The notes: generated by a model not told the origin, from the sequence alone. DNA of 64,000 nt from Bacillota bacterium (GCA_023445445.1 JAEXLD010000118.1:69451-133450); one strand, 5' to 3'. Counted from the first letter of the stretch, positions 7,636-16,326 are shown. Translations and numbers: made by a program.

Positions 7636-8004
7636 ATGGGGATTTATAAAATAGGAAAATGCGATTATTGTGATAATAAAGGTGAAATAGTTAGACCTAC
7701 ACCTTTTATGGCAGACATAGCAATGATGTGTGAATATTGTTGGGGTGAAACTAAAAAGGAGTATGCTAATTCACATGGAGAATACATAGATGATTTTCAA
7801 AGTGACAAAGAAGATTATAAAAAATTAGACGAAATACAAAAGAACATAGCTTATGAAGAAGAACTGAAAAGACTAGAATTAAAACTTAGAGAATGTGGAT
7901 ATAGCGATGATACTATAGAATCAATAAAATATAATGATGGGGCAACAGAAGTAGAAGAATTTATTGCAAATTTAGAAGAAGAGTTAAGTTGTTGGAGTGA
8001 GTAA
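7636..8004 (+). CDS. Zinc-binding hypothetical protein (122 aa)
   Basis: The N-terminal CDYCDNKG and CEYCWGE form a zinc ribbon, and the C-terminal half is an acidic coiled coil (EELKRLELKLRECG...). I prefer ATG 7636 (AAAGGAAAG upstream) to the in-frame ATG 7579, which would overlap the preceding gene. Function unknown. Confidence 0.6.
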   Translation: MGIYKIGKCDYCDNKGEIVRPTPFMADIAMMCEYCWGETKKEYANSHGEYIDDFQSDKEDYKKLDEIQKNIAYEEELKRLELKLRECGYSDDTIESIKYNDGATEVEEFIANLEEELSCWSE

Positions 8005-8006
8005 CT

Positions 8007-8333
8007 ATGGATGAATTTAAATACACAATAAACGATATATTTAAATTCCCAGTAGGGACTAAATTACAAGATGAAGAAGGTAATACATATAAAATATTTC
8101 AAGATAAACTTGGTTCGAAGACATTCAAGTATTCAATATTAAATGAGAGATTAATGAATAGTAAATTTAAAGTGGTTGATTATAATGATGTTGAAGATAA
8201 GAATTTAATATGCCCTAATTGTGGTATAGAACTGGGAAGAGGATTTGTAAAAATAGATGACCACGGCGGATATGATTTCATTCTTGGAGTAGAATACGAT
8301 TGTGAGTGTGGTTATTATAGAGTAGATAAATAA
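8007..8333 (+). CDS. Hypothetical protein with C-terminal zinc ribbon (108 aa)
   Basis: The N-terminus (INDIFKFPVGTKLQDEEG) shares the hydrophobic-VGT pattern of the 6379 gene. The C-terminus holds CPNCG and CECG (residues 71-101). The gap to the upstream gene is two bases, suggesting coupling. Confidence 0.6.
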   Translation: MDEFKYTINDIFKFPVGTKLQDEEGNTYKIFQDKLGSKTFKYSILNERLMNSKFKVVDYNDVEDKNLICPNCGIELGRGFVKIDDHGGYDFILGVEYDCECGYYRVDK

Positions 8334-8360
8334 TAAATTAAAAAGTGAGAGGTGTAAAAT

Positions 8361-8591
8361 ATGGAAATGATTCAAAGAGATATAGAGCATGACAGCCTTG
8401 AACAAGACAGAAAGGATTTAATAGAAAACACAGGGGTAATACGTAGAAAGCGATTTTTAAATGAAATACATATGGATAATGATAATTTAATAGATGAATT
8501 ACAATATGGGTTTATAAAAAAGAATCCTGAAATTAGCTTTGAAACTATTGAGTGGATTAAAAAGTTTTGTAACTATATGAAAGGTAATTAA
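8361..8591 (+). CDS. Hypothetical protein (76 aa)
   Basis: Acidic N-terminus, RRKR patch near residue 28, helical C-terminus. GAGAGGTG upstream. No family recognised. Confidence 0.55.
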   Translation: MEMIQRDIEHDSLEQDRKDLIENTGVIRRKRFLNEIHMDNDNLIDELQYGFIKKNPEISFETIEWIKKFCNYMKGN

Positions 8592-8593
8592 GC

Positions 8594-8749
8594 ATGAATA
8601 TAATTTTTTGGTTAATGTTTATATTTCTATGGGTAGTGGTTTATTTTATATTATCTTTTACATTCAGAATATTAGGTAATATTTCAATAAAAATATATAA
8701 CAAATTTAAAAATAATATAGGAAGAGGAGAAATTAATAATGAAAAGTAA
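8594..8749 (+). CDS. Small single-span membrane protein (51 aa)
   Basis: A 51-codon frame starting two bases after the previous stop. The N-terminal hydrophobic span (IIFWLMFIFLWVVVYFILSF) is followed by a basic, Asn-rich tail. It overlaps the SPFH gene start by 11 bases and carries that gene's GGAAGAGGAG, so the two are probably co-translated and may share the membrane site. Function unknown. Confidence 0.55.
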   Translation: MNIIFWLMFIFLWVVVYFILSFTFRILGNISIKIYNKFKNNIGRGEINNEK

Positions 8750-9602
8750 GTTAATAGGTGCAATAATAGCTGGAGTTTTAGTTGTTGTAGGAGGTATAGG
8801 AACTGTAATGTGCATTGAAAAGATACCCGCTGGGTATGTTGGCGTAGTTTATAGTATGAATGATGGTGTGCAAGATGAAACCTTGTCACAAGGATGGCAT
8901 ATAGTATCACCCACAAAGAAAGTTGTTGAATACACAGTATCCACAGAACAAGGGTTTTTGAGAGTGGAAGATGAAAGTAATTTCTCAGTACCAACTAGCG
9001 ATGGTAAAATGATTGATGTTGATGTGGAATATAGTTACCATTTTAATACAGAAAAGCTACCTGATACGTACACAAGATTCAAAGGACAAAGCGGAGAGTC
9101 AGTTGAAAATTCATTTATAAAAGGTAAAATTAAATCTTGGTCACAAGAAGTGACTGCGACATTCCCTGTATTAGATATTTATAGCTCTAAAAGAGGTGAA
9201 TTAAATACAGCTTTATACAACCATTTAGTGAGTAAGTTCGAAGAGTATGGAATAGTAATTGATTCAATAAACTTTAGTAGAATAGGTTTAGATGAGCAGA
9301 CAGCAAAAACTATTCAAGACATAGTAACTGCTCAGCAAGAACTTGAAAGAGTAAAAATTGAAAAAGATAAAGCGCAATTAGAATCAGAAAGAGCAAAGAT
9401 AGAAGCAACAGGAAAAGCTGAAGTAACTAGAATTAATGCAGAAGCGGAAGCTAAGGCGAATGAATTAAAACAACAATCATTAACTGACAACATAGTTCAA
9501 TATGAAGCTATTAAGAAATGGAATGGAGAACTCCCAAAGGTTTCAGGTGATGCTAGTACAATAATAGACATGAATGATTTAATGGGTGGGAAACAGGAAT
9601 AA
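8739..9602 (+). CDS. SPFH/band-7 (prohibitin-like) membrane protein
   Basis: A 287-residue protein with an N-terminal membrane anchor (residues 5-24), the band-7 entry IPAGYVGVVYSMNDGVQDETLSQGWH, a beta-rich SPFH core, and a long charged coiled coil (about 195-255: QQELERVKIEKDKAQLESERAKIEATGKAE). SPFH proteins multimerise on membranes and organise local domains or protect proteases. In this phage the role is unknown; remodelling of the host membrane or protection from superinfection are possibilities. The short membrane protein overlapping its start may be a partner. Confidence 0.85.
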   Translation: MKSKLIGAIIAGVLVVVGGIGTVMCIEKIPAGYVGVVYSMNDGVQDETLSQGWHIVSPTKKVVEYTVSTEQGFLRVEDESNFSVPTSDGKMIDVDVEYSYHFNTEKLPDTYTRFKGQSGESVENSFIKGKIKSWSQEVTATFPVLDIYSSKRGELNTALYNHLVSKFEEYGIVIDSINFSRIGLDEQTAKTIQDIVTAQQELERVKIEKDKAQLESERAKIEATGKAEVTRINAEAEAKANELKQQSLTDNIVQYEAIKKWNGELPKVSGDASTIIDMNDLMGGKQE

Positions 9603-9624
9603 TTTAAAGGGGTGTAATAAAAAA

Positions 9625-9837
9625 ATGAAAAAACAAGATATTATGTTTTCAATAGGGAAATATTTAGACGAAGAATTTATATACATATATACAGATGATT
9701 CATTACTAAAGTTCAATCCCAAAGATATTATGATTACATTTGATGATAAGTATCTTAAACTTAAAACTAACATAAAATTTTTAGATGTTTCAGTAAAATA
9801 TAGTAGCATTAAGACAATAGAATTTAGAAATAGATAA
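9625..9837 (+). CDS. Small hypothetical protein (70 aa)
   Basis: A 70-residue beta-rich protein (MKKQDIMFSIGKYLDEEFIYIYTDD). I prefer ATG 9625 (AAGGGGTG upstream) to the in-frame 9586 start, which would overlap the SPFH gene. No function. Confidence 0.55.
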   Translation: MKKQDIMFSIGKYLDEEFIYIYTDDSLLKFNPKDIMITFDDKYLKLKTNIKFLDVSVKYSSIKTIEFRNR

Positions 9838-9919
9838 AACATTGATTTTATTAATAATTAATTAAAAATAAGCCAACGTTGCTGAAACAGGGGTGAGCAT
9901 AGATTGAAGGAGGAGTTAT

Positions 9920-12055
9920 ATGAAGGTAATTAAAAGAGACGGCAGAATCAAGGAATTTGACTTAAGAAGGATAAATGAAGCAATTAAAAAGGCATATGAT
10001 GAGGTTAATCCTGCATGGGGAGATGAACAAGAGTTAGAAAGTGTTATGGATGATATTTTCTCGGTAATCTCATCAGCAGAGGAAGAATATTTTTCAGTAG
10101 AAGATATACAAGATATAATTATTGATACTTTAAAGAATTATAATGCAGATGTTGCAAGAGTTTATAGTGAATATAGAGAAGAAAGAACAAGATCAAGAAA
10201 TTTTAAAACAGAATTATTGAAAGAAATTTCTGGATTGTTAGATAATAGCAATATTTCTGTTCTAACTGAAAATTCAAATAAGCAATCTCAATTAGCATCC
10301 ACACAAAGAGATTTAATCGCAGGTGAAGTTAGTAAATATATATCAAAAAATACCCTTATTCCCAAACATTTAATGGAGGCACATAATAAAGGAATTATAA
10401 AAATACATGATTTAGATTATTTTCTTCAACCAATATATAATTGTGAATTAATAAATATTGAAGATATGTTACAAAACGGCACAGTTATTAATAAAAAGAA
10501 AATAGATAAACCTAAATCATTAAGAACGGCAATGACACTAGTGACTCAAATTTCAGCACAAGTAGCTTCTTCAACTTATGGTGGACAAACCATTACGCTA
10601 TCTCATCTAGCACCATTTGTTAGAATAAGTAAAGAAAAAATAAATAAAAAATATAAAGACATGAATTTACCGATAACTAACGATAAGTTAGATGAGTTAA
10701 TAATGAAGGAACTTAAAGATGAAATTAAAGATTCCGTTCAAACTTTTAATTATCAAGTATCTACTTTAATGACTGTAAATGGGCAATCACCATTTATATC
10801 AGTGGCAATGTACATATCAGAAAACCCAGAATACGAAGAAGAAACTGTTTTGTTGATTGAAGAGTTTTTAAAACAAAGAATTGAAGGGATGAAGAATGAA
10901 TATGGTGTAATTGCAACTCAAACATTCCCTAAATTGTTGTATTTCTTAGATGAAAATAATACATATAAAGGTAGTAAATACTTTTGGTTAACAGAATTAG
11001 CTGTAAAATCCGTATCAGTAAGGATGTCACCAGATTTTATATCTGTAAAGAAAATGAAAGAATTAACAGGATATGCATTCCCTTGCATGGGATGTAGGGC
11101 ATTTTTAAGCCCATTCAAAGACGAAAGTGGAAATGCTATATTTTATGGTCGTGGAAATCTAGGAGTTTGTACTATATCGTTGGCACATGTTGCGTTAAGT
11201 TCAGAAGGAGATATAAATAAATTTTGGAATTTATTAGATGAAAGACTTGAATTATGTAGAGAAGTATCTGAATTAAGATATAATAAATTAAAAGGCGTTA
11301 AAGCTAACGTTGCACCTATTTTATGGCAACATGGTGCTATATCGAGGTTAGATGCAGATGATGACATACTAAAGGCTATAGACGAAAGAGGATTTACAGT
11401 CACTATAGGTTATAGTGCAATATATGAGACGGTAAAATATTTGACAGGAAAATCACATACAACAAAGGAAGGATTTGAATTAGCCGAAGAAATAATGAAG
11501 CATTTAAGAGATAAATGTGAAGAGTTTAAGTCAGGTTATCCTAATTTAAAATTTGCTCTATATGGGACACCTCAAGAATCGACTGCTGAATGGTTTAATG
11601 ATAGATTACGTAAACAATTTGGCGACATTGAAGATATAACAACTAAGGGCTTTGTCACAAATTCATACCACATTGATGTCAGAGAAGAAATTGATGCTTT
11701 TGAAAAATTAAGAATTGAATCAGAGTTGCAAAAATACTCAACAGGTGGAGCTGTTAGTTATATCGAAACACATAATATGCAAAAGAACCCAGAAGCGTTA
11801 TTACAAGTAGTTCAGTATATATATGAGACAATCATGTATGCGGAAATCAACTTTGAAAGTGATGTTTGCGGGGTGTGTAAATATATGGGCATTATGGATA
11901 ATGACTCTGTAACTCTGGATTGGGTTTGTCCTCAGTGTGGAAATAGAGATCAAAACAAACTAAGCGTTATTCGTAGAACGTGTGGATACCTTTCAGAAAC
12001 AATATGGACAAAAGGCAGAAAGTTGGATATTCTCAATAGGGTAAAACATTTATAG
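9920..12055 (+). CDS. nrdD: Anaerobic (class III) ribonucleoside-triphosphate reductase
   Basis: A 711-residue glycyl-radical enzyme that reduces ribonucleoside triphosphates to dNTPs without oxygen. The N-terminal ATP-cone (residues 1-90, KVIKRDGRIKEFD) is the allosteric domain. A C-terminal four-Cys zinc site (C650, C653, C670, C673) is followed by RRTCGYL with the radical Gly689 and the usual KxxILNRVKH ending. Length is typical. The gene is followed 11 bases later by its activase. It needs anaerobic metabolism, so the host is probably a strict anaerobe. GGAGGAG precedes the ATG. Confidence 0.97.
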   Translation: MKVIKRDGRIKEFDLRRINEAIKKAYDEVNPAWGDEQELESVMDDIFSVISSAEEEYFSVEDIQDIIIDTLKNYNADVARVYSEYREERTRSRNFKTELLKEISGLLDNSNISVLTENSNKQSQLASTQRDLIAGEVSKYISKNTLIPKHLMEAHNKGIIKIHDLDYFLQPIYNCELINIEDMLQNGTVINKKKIDKPKSLRTAMTLVTQISAQVASSTYGGQTITLSHLAPFVRISKEKINKKYKDMNLPITNDKLDELIMKELKDEIKDSVQTFNYQVSTLMTVNGQSPFISVAMYISENPEYEEETVLLIEEFLKQRIEGMKNEYGVIATQTFPKLLYFLDENNTYKGSKYFWLTELAVKSVSVRMSPDFISVKKMKELTGYAFPCMGCRAFLSPFKDESGNAIFYGRGNLGVCTISLAHVALSSEGDINKFWNLLDERLELCREVSELRYNKLKGVKANVAPILWQHGAISRLDADDDILKAIDERGFTVTIGYSAIYETVKYLTGKSHTTKEGFELAEEIMKHLRDKCEEFKSGYPNLKFALYGTPQESTAEWFNDRLRKQFGDIEDITTKGFVTNSYHIDVREEIDAFEKLRIESELQKYSTGGAVSYIETHNMQKNPEALLQVVQYIYETIMYAEINFESDVCGVCKYMGIMDNDSVTLDWVCPQCGNRDQNKLSVIRRTCGYLSETIWTKGRKLDILNRVKHL

Positions 12056-12066
12056 AGGGTGATGAA

Positions 12067-12564
12067 ATGAATTATGCAGACATAAAAAAATACGATACAG
12101 CAAATGCCGTTGGCATTAATACGAGCGTGTATTTTTCAGGATGCAAATTTAATTGCAACGGTTGCTTTAATAAAATTGCACAAGTTTTTTCATATGGTAA
12201 AGAGTACACAAAAGAGATTGAGGATTTAATAATAGAATATGTGAGTGATAAAAATGTTAAGGGACTTTGTTTGTTAGGTGGAGAAGTTTTTCAACAAGAT
12301 CTTAATAAAATTTATAATCTTGTAAAAAGGGTGAAATTTTTTACAGATAAACCCATATGGGTATGGAGTGGCTACACATGGGAGCAATTAATTAAGGATG
12401 ATTTCAAACTAGATATATTAAAATACATAGACGTTTTAATTGATGGTAGATTTGAATTGGATAAAAAAGATTTAAATTTAAGGTTTAGAGGTTCAAGTAA
12501 TCAAAGAATTATAGATGTACAAAAAAGCCTTAAGCAAAATAAAATAATAGAATTTTTATATTAA
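12067..12564 (+). CDS. nrdG: Anaerobic RNR-activating protein (radical SAM)
   Basis: A 165-residue radical-SAM activase that installs the glycyl radical on NrdD. The CxxxCxxC cluster motif is C26, C30, C33 (GCKFNCNGC). LLGGEVF carries the GGE motif, and RFRGSSNQRIID is the family's C-terminal signature. It directly follows nrdD with GAGGGTGATG upstream. Confidence 0.95.
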   Translation: MNYADIKKYDTANAVGINTSVYFSGCKFNCNGCFNKIAQVFSYGKEYTKEIEDLIIEYVSDKNVKGLCLLGGEVFQQDLNKIYNLVKRVKFFTDKPIWVWSGYTWEQLIKDDFKLDILKYIDVLIDGRFELDKKDLNLRFRGSSNQRIIDVQKSLKQNKIIEFLY

Positions 12565-12580
12565 AGGAGATTAAAAAAAT

Positions 12581-13063
12581 ATGTTTAAAATAATATTGGT
12601 GTTATGGTTTTTGAGATTTTTTATAAATCTATTTACAAACAATTTTACATTTAAATATTTATATAAAAGGTATTTAAAAAGTTTAGAGAGATACAATGTG
12701 ACAAAAAGTGGTGATATAGACTCGATAGAGGAAGATGGTAAGATTGAGATAATGTTAGAAGGGTTCTGTATAATCGTTGTTGGTATTTATAAGATTTTAA
12801 TGCTAATAATTGGTTTAATAATGATGCTGACTATGGTTAAATACGATCCAACACTTATAACAAAGATATTTATACTTTTAAATATTACATATATAATTGT
12901 ATCAATGATAAAAGCTAAATTTGCTAAAAAGAAAGATGATAATCTTATTGAATCAACCAGAAAAACTATTTACGATATAGAAAGATTTTCTTTTTATAAG
13001 TTTATGTGTAGACTTATAAATGTTTTATATTGGGGTTATGCAATATATCTATTATTCTTCTAA
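12581..13063 (+). CDS. Multi-span membrane protein (160 aa)
   Basis: An N-terminal hydrophobic stretch, two adjacent spans around residues 60-105 (IIVVGIYKILMLIIGLIMMLTM and IFILLNITYIIVSMI), and a final span at the C-terminus (NVLYWGYAIYLLFF). No family recognised. Last gene before the 13.1-kb promoter. Confidence 0.65.
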   Translation: MFKIILVLWFLRFFINLFTNNFTFKYLYKRYLKSLERYNVTKSGDIDSIEEDGKIEIMLEGFCIIVVGIYKILMLIIGLIMMLTMVKYDPTLITKIFILLNITYIIVSMIKAKFAKKKDDNLIESTRKTIYDIERFSFYKFMCRLINVLYWGYAIYLLFF

Positions 13064-13077
13064 TAGAATATTTGTTT

Positions 13078-13142
13078 AATAATTAATTAAAAACTTATTG
13101 ACTTCCTTACAGTATGTGGTAAAATATAAATTGTAAGGAAGT
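13078..13142 (+). promoter_or_regulatory. Promoter overlapped by an 11-bp inverted repeat
   Basis: The shared upstream block AATAATTAATTAAAAACT is followed by -35 TTGACT (13098-13103), a 16-bp spacer ending in TGG, and -10 TAAAAT (13120-13125). A perfect 11-bp inverted repeat, ACTTCCTTACA (13101-13111) and TGTAAGGAAGT (13132-13142), brackets the -10 and the predicted start site. Only its right arm would be transcribed, so it looks like a DNA operator rather than an RNA hairpin. Confidence 0.75.
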
Positions 13143-13182
13143 TATTTCTTTATAATCAATTAAATGAAAAGGAGAAGATGAA

Positions 13183-13668
13183 ATGAAGATTAGAATTAAA
13201 TACTTTAATAATGCAACAAAATTACAAAAGATTGAGAAAGGTAACTGGATAGACCTATATGCAAATGAAGATGTTTTTGTACCACAAGGAGAAAAAGCAA
13301 TGATTCCATTGGGAATAGCTTTAGAGTTACCTAAAGGGTGGGAGGCTCATGTAGTGCCAAGATCAAGCACATTCAAGACATGGGGAATAATACAAACTAA
13401 TCACATGGGCGTAATTGATGATACATATATAGGAGATAATGATATGTGGTGGTTCCCAGCCTATTGTTTAAAAGGTAAGGAACATAAGGTAGAAACTGAA
13501 CCTCACTCTACAACATATCCATTGGGAGTTAAAGGAACTTGGATTAGAAAAGGGGATAAAATTTGCCAATTTAGAATAATGGAAGTTATGCCTGAAATAG
13601 AATTTGAAGAAGTAGAACATTTTGGCAATGTTGATCGTTCAGGATTTGGTTCTACGGGAGCTAGGTAA
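13183..13668 (+). CDS. dut: dUTP diphosphatase
   Basis: A 161-residue trimeric-type dUTPase, hydrolysing dUTP to dUMP and keeping uracil out of DNA. It shows the substrate-binding ELPKGWEAHVVPRSSTFK (motif 2 PRSS), GVIDDTYIGDNDMW (motif 3) and the C-terminal GFGSTG (motif 5). AAAAGGAG upstream. First gene after the 13.1-kb promoter; it supplies dUMP alongside the thymidine kinase further on. Confidence 0.93.
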   Translation: MKIRIKYFNNATKLQKIEKGNWIDLYANEDVFVPQGEKAMIPLGIALELPKGWEAHVVPRSSTFKTWGIIQTNHMGVIDDTYIGDNDMWWFPAYCLKGKEHKVETEPHSTTYPLGVKGTWIRKGDKICQFRIMEVMPEIEFEEVEHFGNVDRSGFGSTGAR

Positions 13669-13669
13669 T

Positions 13670-13912
13670 ATGTATAATGCAAGAATATTAAATAATAAAC
13701 TTCTATGTGGACATTGTGGAAGTAATAAAATATCTGGAATAAGAGATTATAAAGAGGTCTTTATGAACGATATCGCTTACACTATGTTTCAAGTAAAGTG
13801 TTACTCATGTAACTCTGATAATAGATATTTAGCCGACGTTACTTTGGAAGGTACAACTAGATATGAGATAAATCATAAAATAACTGACATGAAACAATAC
13901 AATAATAATTAA
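13670..13912 (+). CDS. Zinc-ribbon protein (80 aa)
   Basis: CGHCG near residue 13 and CYSC near residue 44 form a zinc ribbon within a beta-rich protein. ATG 13670 begins three bases after the dut stop, with GGGAG in the dut 3' end. The tail YNNN and the stop lie in a junction-motif copy (13904-13917). Confidence 0.6.
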   Translation: MYNARILNNKLLCGHCGSNKISGIRDYKEVFMNDIAYTMFQVKCYSCNSDNRYLADVTLEGTTRYEINHKITDMKQYNNN

Positions 13913-13950
13913 TTAAAATAGTAGATTTATAAAGTAAGTAAGTTGATATT

Positions 13951-13965
13951 ATTACGAATCGTAAT
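13951..13965 (+). promoter_or_regulatory. 15-bp palindrome next to a ribosome binding site
   Basis: ATTACGAATCGTAAT is a perfect 7-bp dyad about a central A, directly before GGAGG (13966-13970). ATTACGAAT also occurs at 15875 and 20222, each a few bases before a Shine-Dalgarno. It could be a translational or transcriptional operator half-site; function unproven. Confidence 0.4.
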
Positions 13966-13975
13966 GGAGGTAGGA

Positions 13976-14260
13976 ATGAAAAAAAGAGCAATGAAAAAAT
14001 GGATACCCAAAGGTGCATATTGTCATGGAAATGGGACTAAAAAGCATCCTAATTGTAAATGGAGAAAGTATATAACCACTATAAAAAGGAATAAGAGCAA
14101 TTGCGAATATTCGAATGAATGTAAAGAAGAGTGTTGGAGCAAACCTAATAACTCATGTTATCATGTGGTTTATAAATGTGAATATATGAAATACATTGAT
14201 TGGACACAAGATAGTTTACTTTGGGACGCTTGTAAAGAATGTGGAATAAAAGATTATTAA
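13976..14260 (+). CDS. Cys-rich basic protein (94 aa)
   Basis: Ten cysteines, mostly spaced irregularly (GAYCHGNGTKKHPNCKW, then CEYSNECKEEC, and a C-terminal CKEC). It could bind metal at two sites. GGAGG is five bases before ATG 13976, which I prefer to the upstream in-frame start. No family recognised. Confidence 0.55.
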   Translation: MKKRAMKKWIPKGAYCHGNGTKKHPNCKWRKYITTIKRNKSNCEYSNECKEECWSKPNNSCYHVVYKCEYMKYIDWTQDSLLWDACKECGIKDY

Positions 14261-14288
14261 TTCGAAATTTAGAAAAGGAGTGAATATA

Positions 14289-14477
14289 TTGTTGGACAAT
14301 ATTTATGTTGGTTGTAAAAGATGTGCCTATAAAAAAGTTGATGTAATGTCGGTCAGAGAAGAAACAGTAAAATATGAAGGCAAAGAAATTCCAACAGCAA
14401 CAATAACTTATATCTGTCCTAGTTGTGGATGGATTGAGGATGATGAACATTATTTATATAAGAAGAAAGTGAAATAA
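14289..14477 (+). CDS. Zinc-ribbon protein (62 aa)
   Basis: CKRC near residue 9 and CPSCG near residue 43 form a zinc ribbon. I chose TTG 14289 because AAAAGGAG ends at 14280; the GTG at 14280 is inside the Shine-Dalgarno. Function unknown. Confidence 0.55.
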   Translation: MLDNIYVGCKRCAYKKVDVMSVREETVKYEGKEIPTATITYICPSCGWIEDDEHYLYKKKVK

Positions 14478-14491
14478 TTGGAGGATTAATA

Positions 14492-15061
14492 ATGCAATAC
14501 AACATACAAATAATGAGCAAGGATGAAATGACTTTATTTTCAACTAAAGATTTAGCCAAAGATTATATTGTAATATCAATAAATGACACAGGATACAATA
14601 CAGTAATTTATAAAAACAAACATATAGTAGATAGGTTAAAGTTATGGTTTGACGATATTTTCTTAAAGGAACATGAAGATGAAGATTTAAAATTAATGAT
14701 ACCAACAGATGCACAAAAGATAAAGAATTTTATAGATACATATAAGAATAAAATAAATAATATTATAGTTCATTGTACTGCTGGAATAAGTAGAAGCGGA
14801 GCTGTAGGTTGTGCTTTATCTAGGTATTTAAATGGGGATGATGAATATTTATTAGCAACAGGAAAATACATCCCTAATAAACACGTTTATAAATTAATGT
14901 GTGAAGTATTGAGTTTAGATTATTCAGAAGAAATGTTTAAAGAGAAGCTAAGGATAAGAAATAAAGGTAATAGAAGCAATTTAAAGGGTTACGGGGATTA
15001 TGGTATAGATTTGAATGATATGTTTTGCGATGTGACAATAAAGGAGGATTTAAATGAGTAG
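14492..15061 (+). CDS. Dual-specificity-type protein phosphatase
   Basis: A 189-residue protein with the cysteine-phosphatase signature HCTAGISRSG: catalytic Cys95 and Arg101 (CX5R). This family hydrolyses phosphotyrosine/phosphoserine or other phosphate esters by a phospho-cysteine intermediate. Upstream acidic residues (DD near 53-54, D72) could supply the general acid. Such genes occur in clostridial and bacillar phages, but their substrate is not known to me. GGAGG upstream; the 3' end overlaps the next gene by eight bases. Confidence 0.85.
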   Translation: MQYNIQIMSKDEMTLFSTKDLAKDYIVISINDTGYNTVIYKNKHIVDRLKLWFDDIFLKEHEDEDLKLMIPTDAQKIKNFIDTYKNKINNIIVHCTAGISRSGAVGCALSRYLNGDDEYLLATGKYIPNKHVYKLMCEVLSLDYSEEMFKEKLRIRNKGNRSNLKGYGDYGIDLNDMFCDVTIKEDLNE

Positions 15062-15179
15062 ATTAGATTTTGAATTGAAGATAGCAGATTTATTAGATGA
15101 AGCTAATGGTAAATTAAAAAGCGAAGATTTCAATAAGTTATTAGCTAACTTGAAGGAGGTTGTCGAGGACTATGAATAA
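15054..15179 (+). CDS. Tiny acidic helical protein (41 aa)
   Basis: MSRLDFELKIADLLDEANGK begins a 41-codon frame with AAAGGAGG in the end of the phosphatase gene; the overlap implies translational coupling. Amphipathic helix-turn-helix-like pattern, net acidic. Possibly a phosphatase partner, by position only. Confidence 0.5.
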   Translation: MSRLDFELKIADLLDEANGKLKSEDFNKLLANLKEVVEDYE

Positions 15180-15215
15180 TGTGGCAATAGAATGTAGTAA
15201 GGTAGGTGAGAGAAC

Positions 15216-15437
15216 TTGATTAATAAAAGATTCGAAGAATTACTTAGAATAAATAACAGACAAGACTTTGAAAGTAAATTTCTTATAAATGGTGACAGTT
15301 CCTGTGCTTTTCTTCGTACCAAAGATGGAGATTTTGAATGTGAGTGCCCTTGGATAAAGAGATGTAATCCTAAAGATGATTGCATGGAATGTTGGGAAAA
15401 TGCAATACAAAACTCAAAATTTAATGGGGAATATTAG
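15216..15437 (+). CDS. Cys-rich small protein (73 aa)
   Basis: TTG start with GGTGAG five bases upstream. The C-terminal half has CECPWIKRCNPKDDCMECW, giving six closely spaced cysteines that could bind metal. No family recognised. Confidence 0.5.
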   Translation: MINKRFEELLRINNRQDFESKFLINGDSSCAFLRTKDGDFECECPWIKRCNPKDDCMECWENAIQNSKFNGEY

Positions 15438-15498
15438 TTTATAATACAAATAATAAAACGCACTCGATGTTGTTACAAAGTAAAGGAGTTAAGAAATA

Positions 15499-15837
15499 AT
15501 GTGTATTAAATTAAGTGAATTAAAAAATGATGAAATGTTATTAGTTGGAGAAAATCTTGTAATTGAGAAAGAAGATTTTGTTAAGGAAATAGAAGAGCAT
15601 GGAGGGAAAGAAGTATATACAACTACAGAATACAGAGCCAGTATTAATGCTAAAGATATGCTAGAGAGTGCAATAGATTGTGAAGCTTCTAATATGTACG
15701 AGGATTGGGAATATGATATATGGGAAGATATAAGCGAAGAAGATATAAATGAACTTCAAAATATTTTAAATAGAATATTAAATGGAAGTAGAAATATTTC
15801 TTATATCTCAGATAAGAAAATAGAAATTGATATTTAG
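15499..15837 (+). CDS. Acidic hypothetical protein (112 aa)
   Basis: MCIKLSELKNDEMLLVGEN begins a strongly acidic protein with a central Trp-rich acidic segment (MYEDWEYDIWEDISEEDINEL). This type of sequence recurs in low-GC phages. A DNA-mimic role is conceivable from the charge, but nothing more specific supports it. AAAGGAG upstream. Confidence 0.6.
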   Translation: MCIKLSELKNDEMLLVGENLVIEKEDFVKEIEEHGGKEVYTTTEYRASINAKDMLESAIDCEASNMYEDWEYDIWEDISEEDINELQNILNRILNGSRNISYISDKKIEIDI

Positions 15838-15903
15838 TAATACTCATTTTAAAAATTAAACGCAAATTGTAAATATTACGAATTAAGGAAAAGGGGAATC
15901 AAT

Positions 15904-16080
15904 ATGAATAGAGCAGAAGCAAGAGTAAAAAACTTTCAGAACTCAAATTCTCAATTAAAACCTTCAAATGACATGAGCCTAGGAAATAGTGGGATATTCT
16001 CTTTTCTAAGTCACACGAAGGCTTATATGGATGAATGTGGTTTAGCAAGAAATATGGGAAGAAAAAAGAAAAGAAAGTAA
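15904..16080 (+). CDS. Small basic protein (58 aa)
   Basis: A 58-codon frame (MNRAEARVKNFQNSNSQLKP...) with a very basic end GRKKKRK and AAAAGGGG upstream. The charged tail suggests nucleic-acid binding. Function unknown. Confidence 0.5.
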   Translation: MNRAEARVKNFQNSNSQLKPSNDMSLGNSGIFSFLSHTKAYMDECGLARNMGRKKKRK

Positions 16081-16149
16081 CACGCAATTCAGAAACAATA
16101 CTTAAAACTAAGATTTTAATAAAAAATTAATTAAAAAGGATGTGAATAA

Positions 16150-16326
16150 ATGAGATGTTGTAATTGTAAATATTACACCGAATGGCAAGGATATTCAGAC
16201 TATGGAAACAGATGTGACAAATTTGGATTTGAATATTTTCATAGTTGTTATGAAAGAGAATGTCAATACATAACTGATGATTATTGCCTTACAGATGAAG
16301 GGATTTATTTAAGTGAAATATTATAA
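16150..16326 (+). CDS. Small Cys/aromatic-rich protein (58 aa)
   Basis: A 58-codon frame starting MRCCNCKYYTEW and containing seven cysteines (including CDKF, SCYEREC, and a later C). AAGGATGTG upstream. Likely metal-binding; no family recognised. Confidence 0.5.
   Translation: MRCCNCKYYTEWQGYSDYGNRCDKFGFEYFHSCYERECQYITDDYCLTDEGIYLSEIL

Noticed and set aside
8641..8994. 117-codon minus-strand frame over the SPFH gene start
   Set aside because: Leu/Tyr/Gln-rich antisense artefact with no ribosome binding site, opposite well-supported coding.
15172..15219. 15-codon frame between the 41-codon gene and the Cys-rich gene
   Set aside because: Too short to support; probably an overlap of ribosome binding sites.
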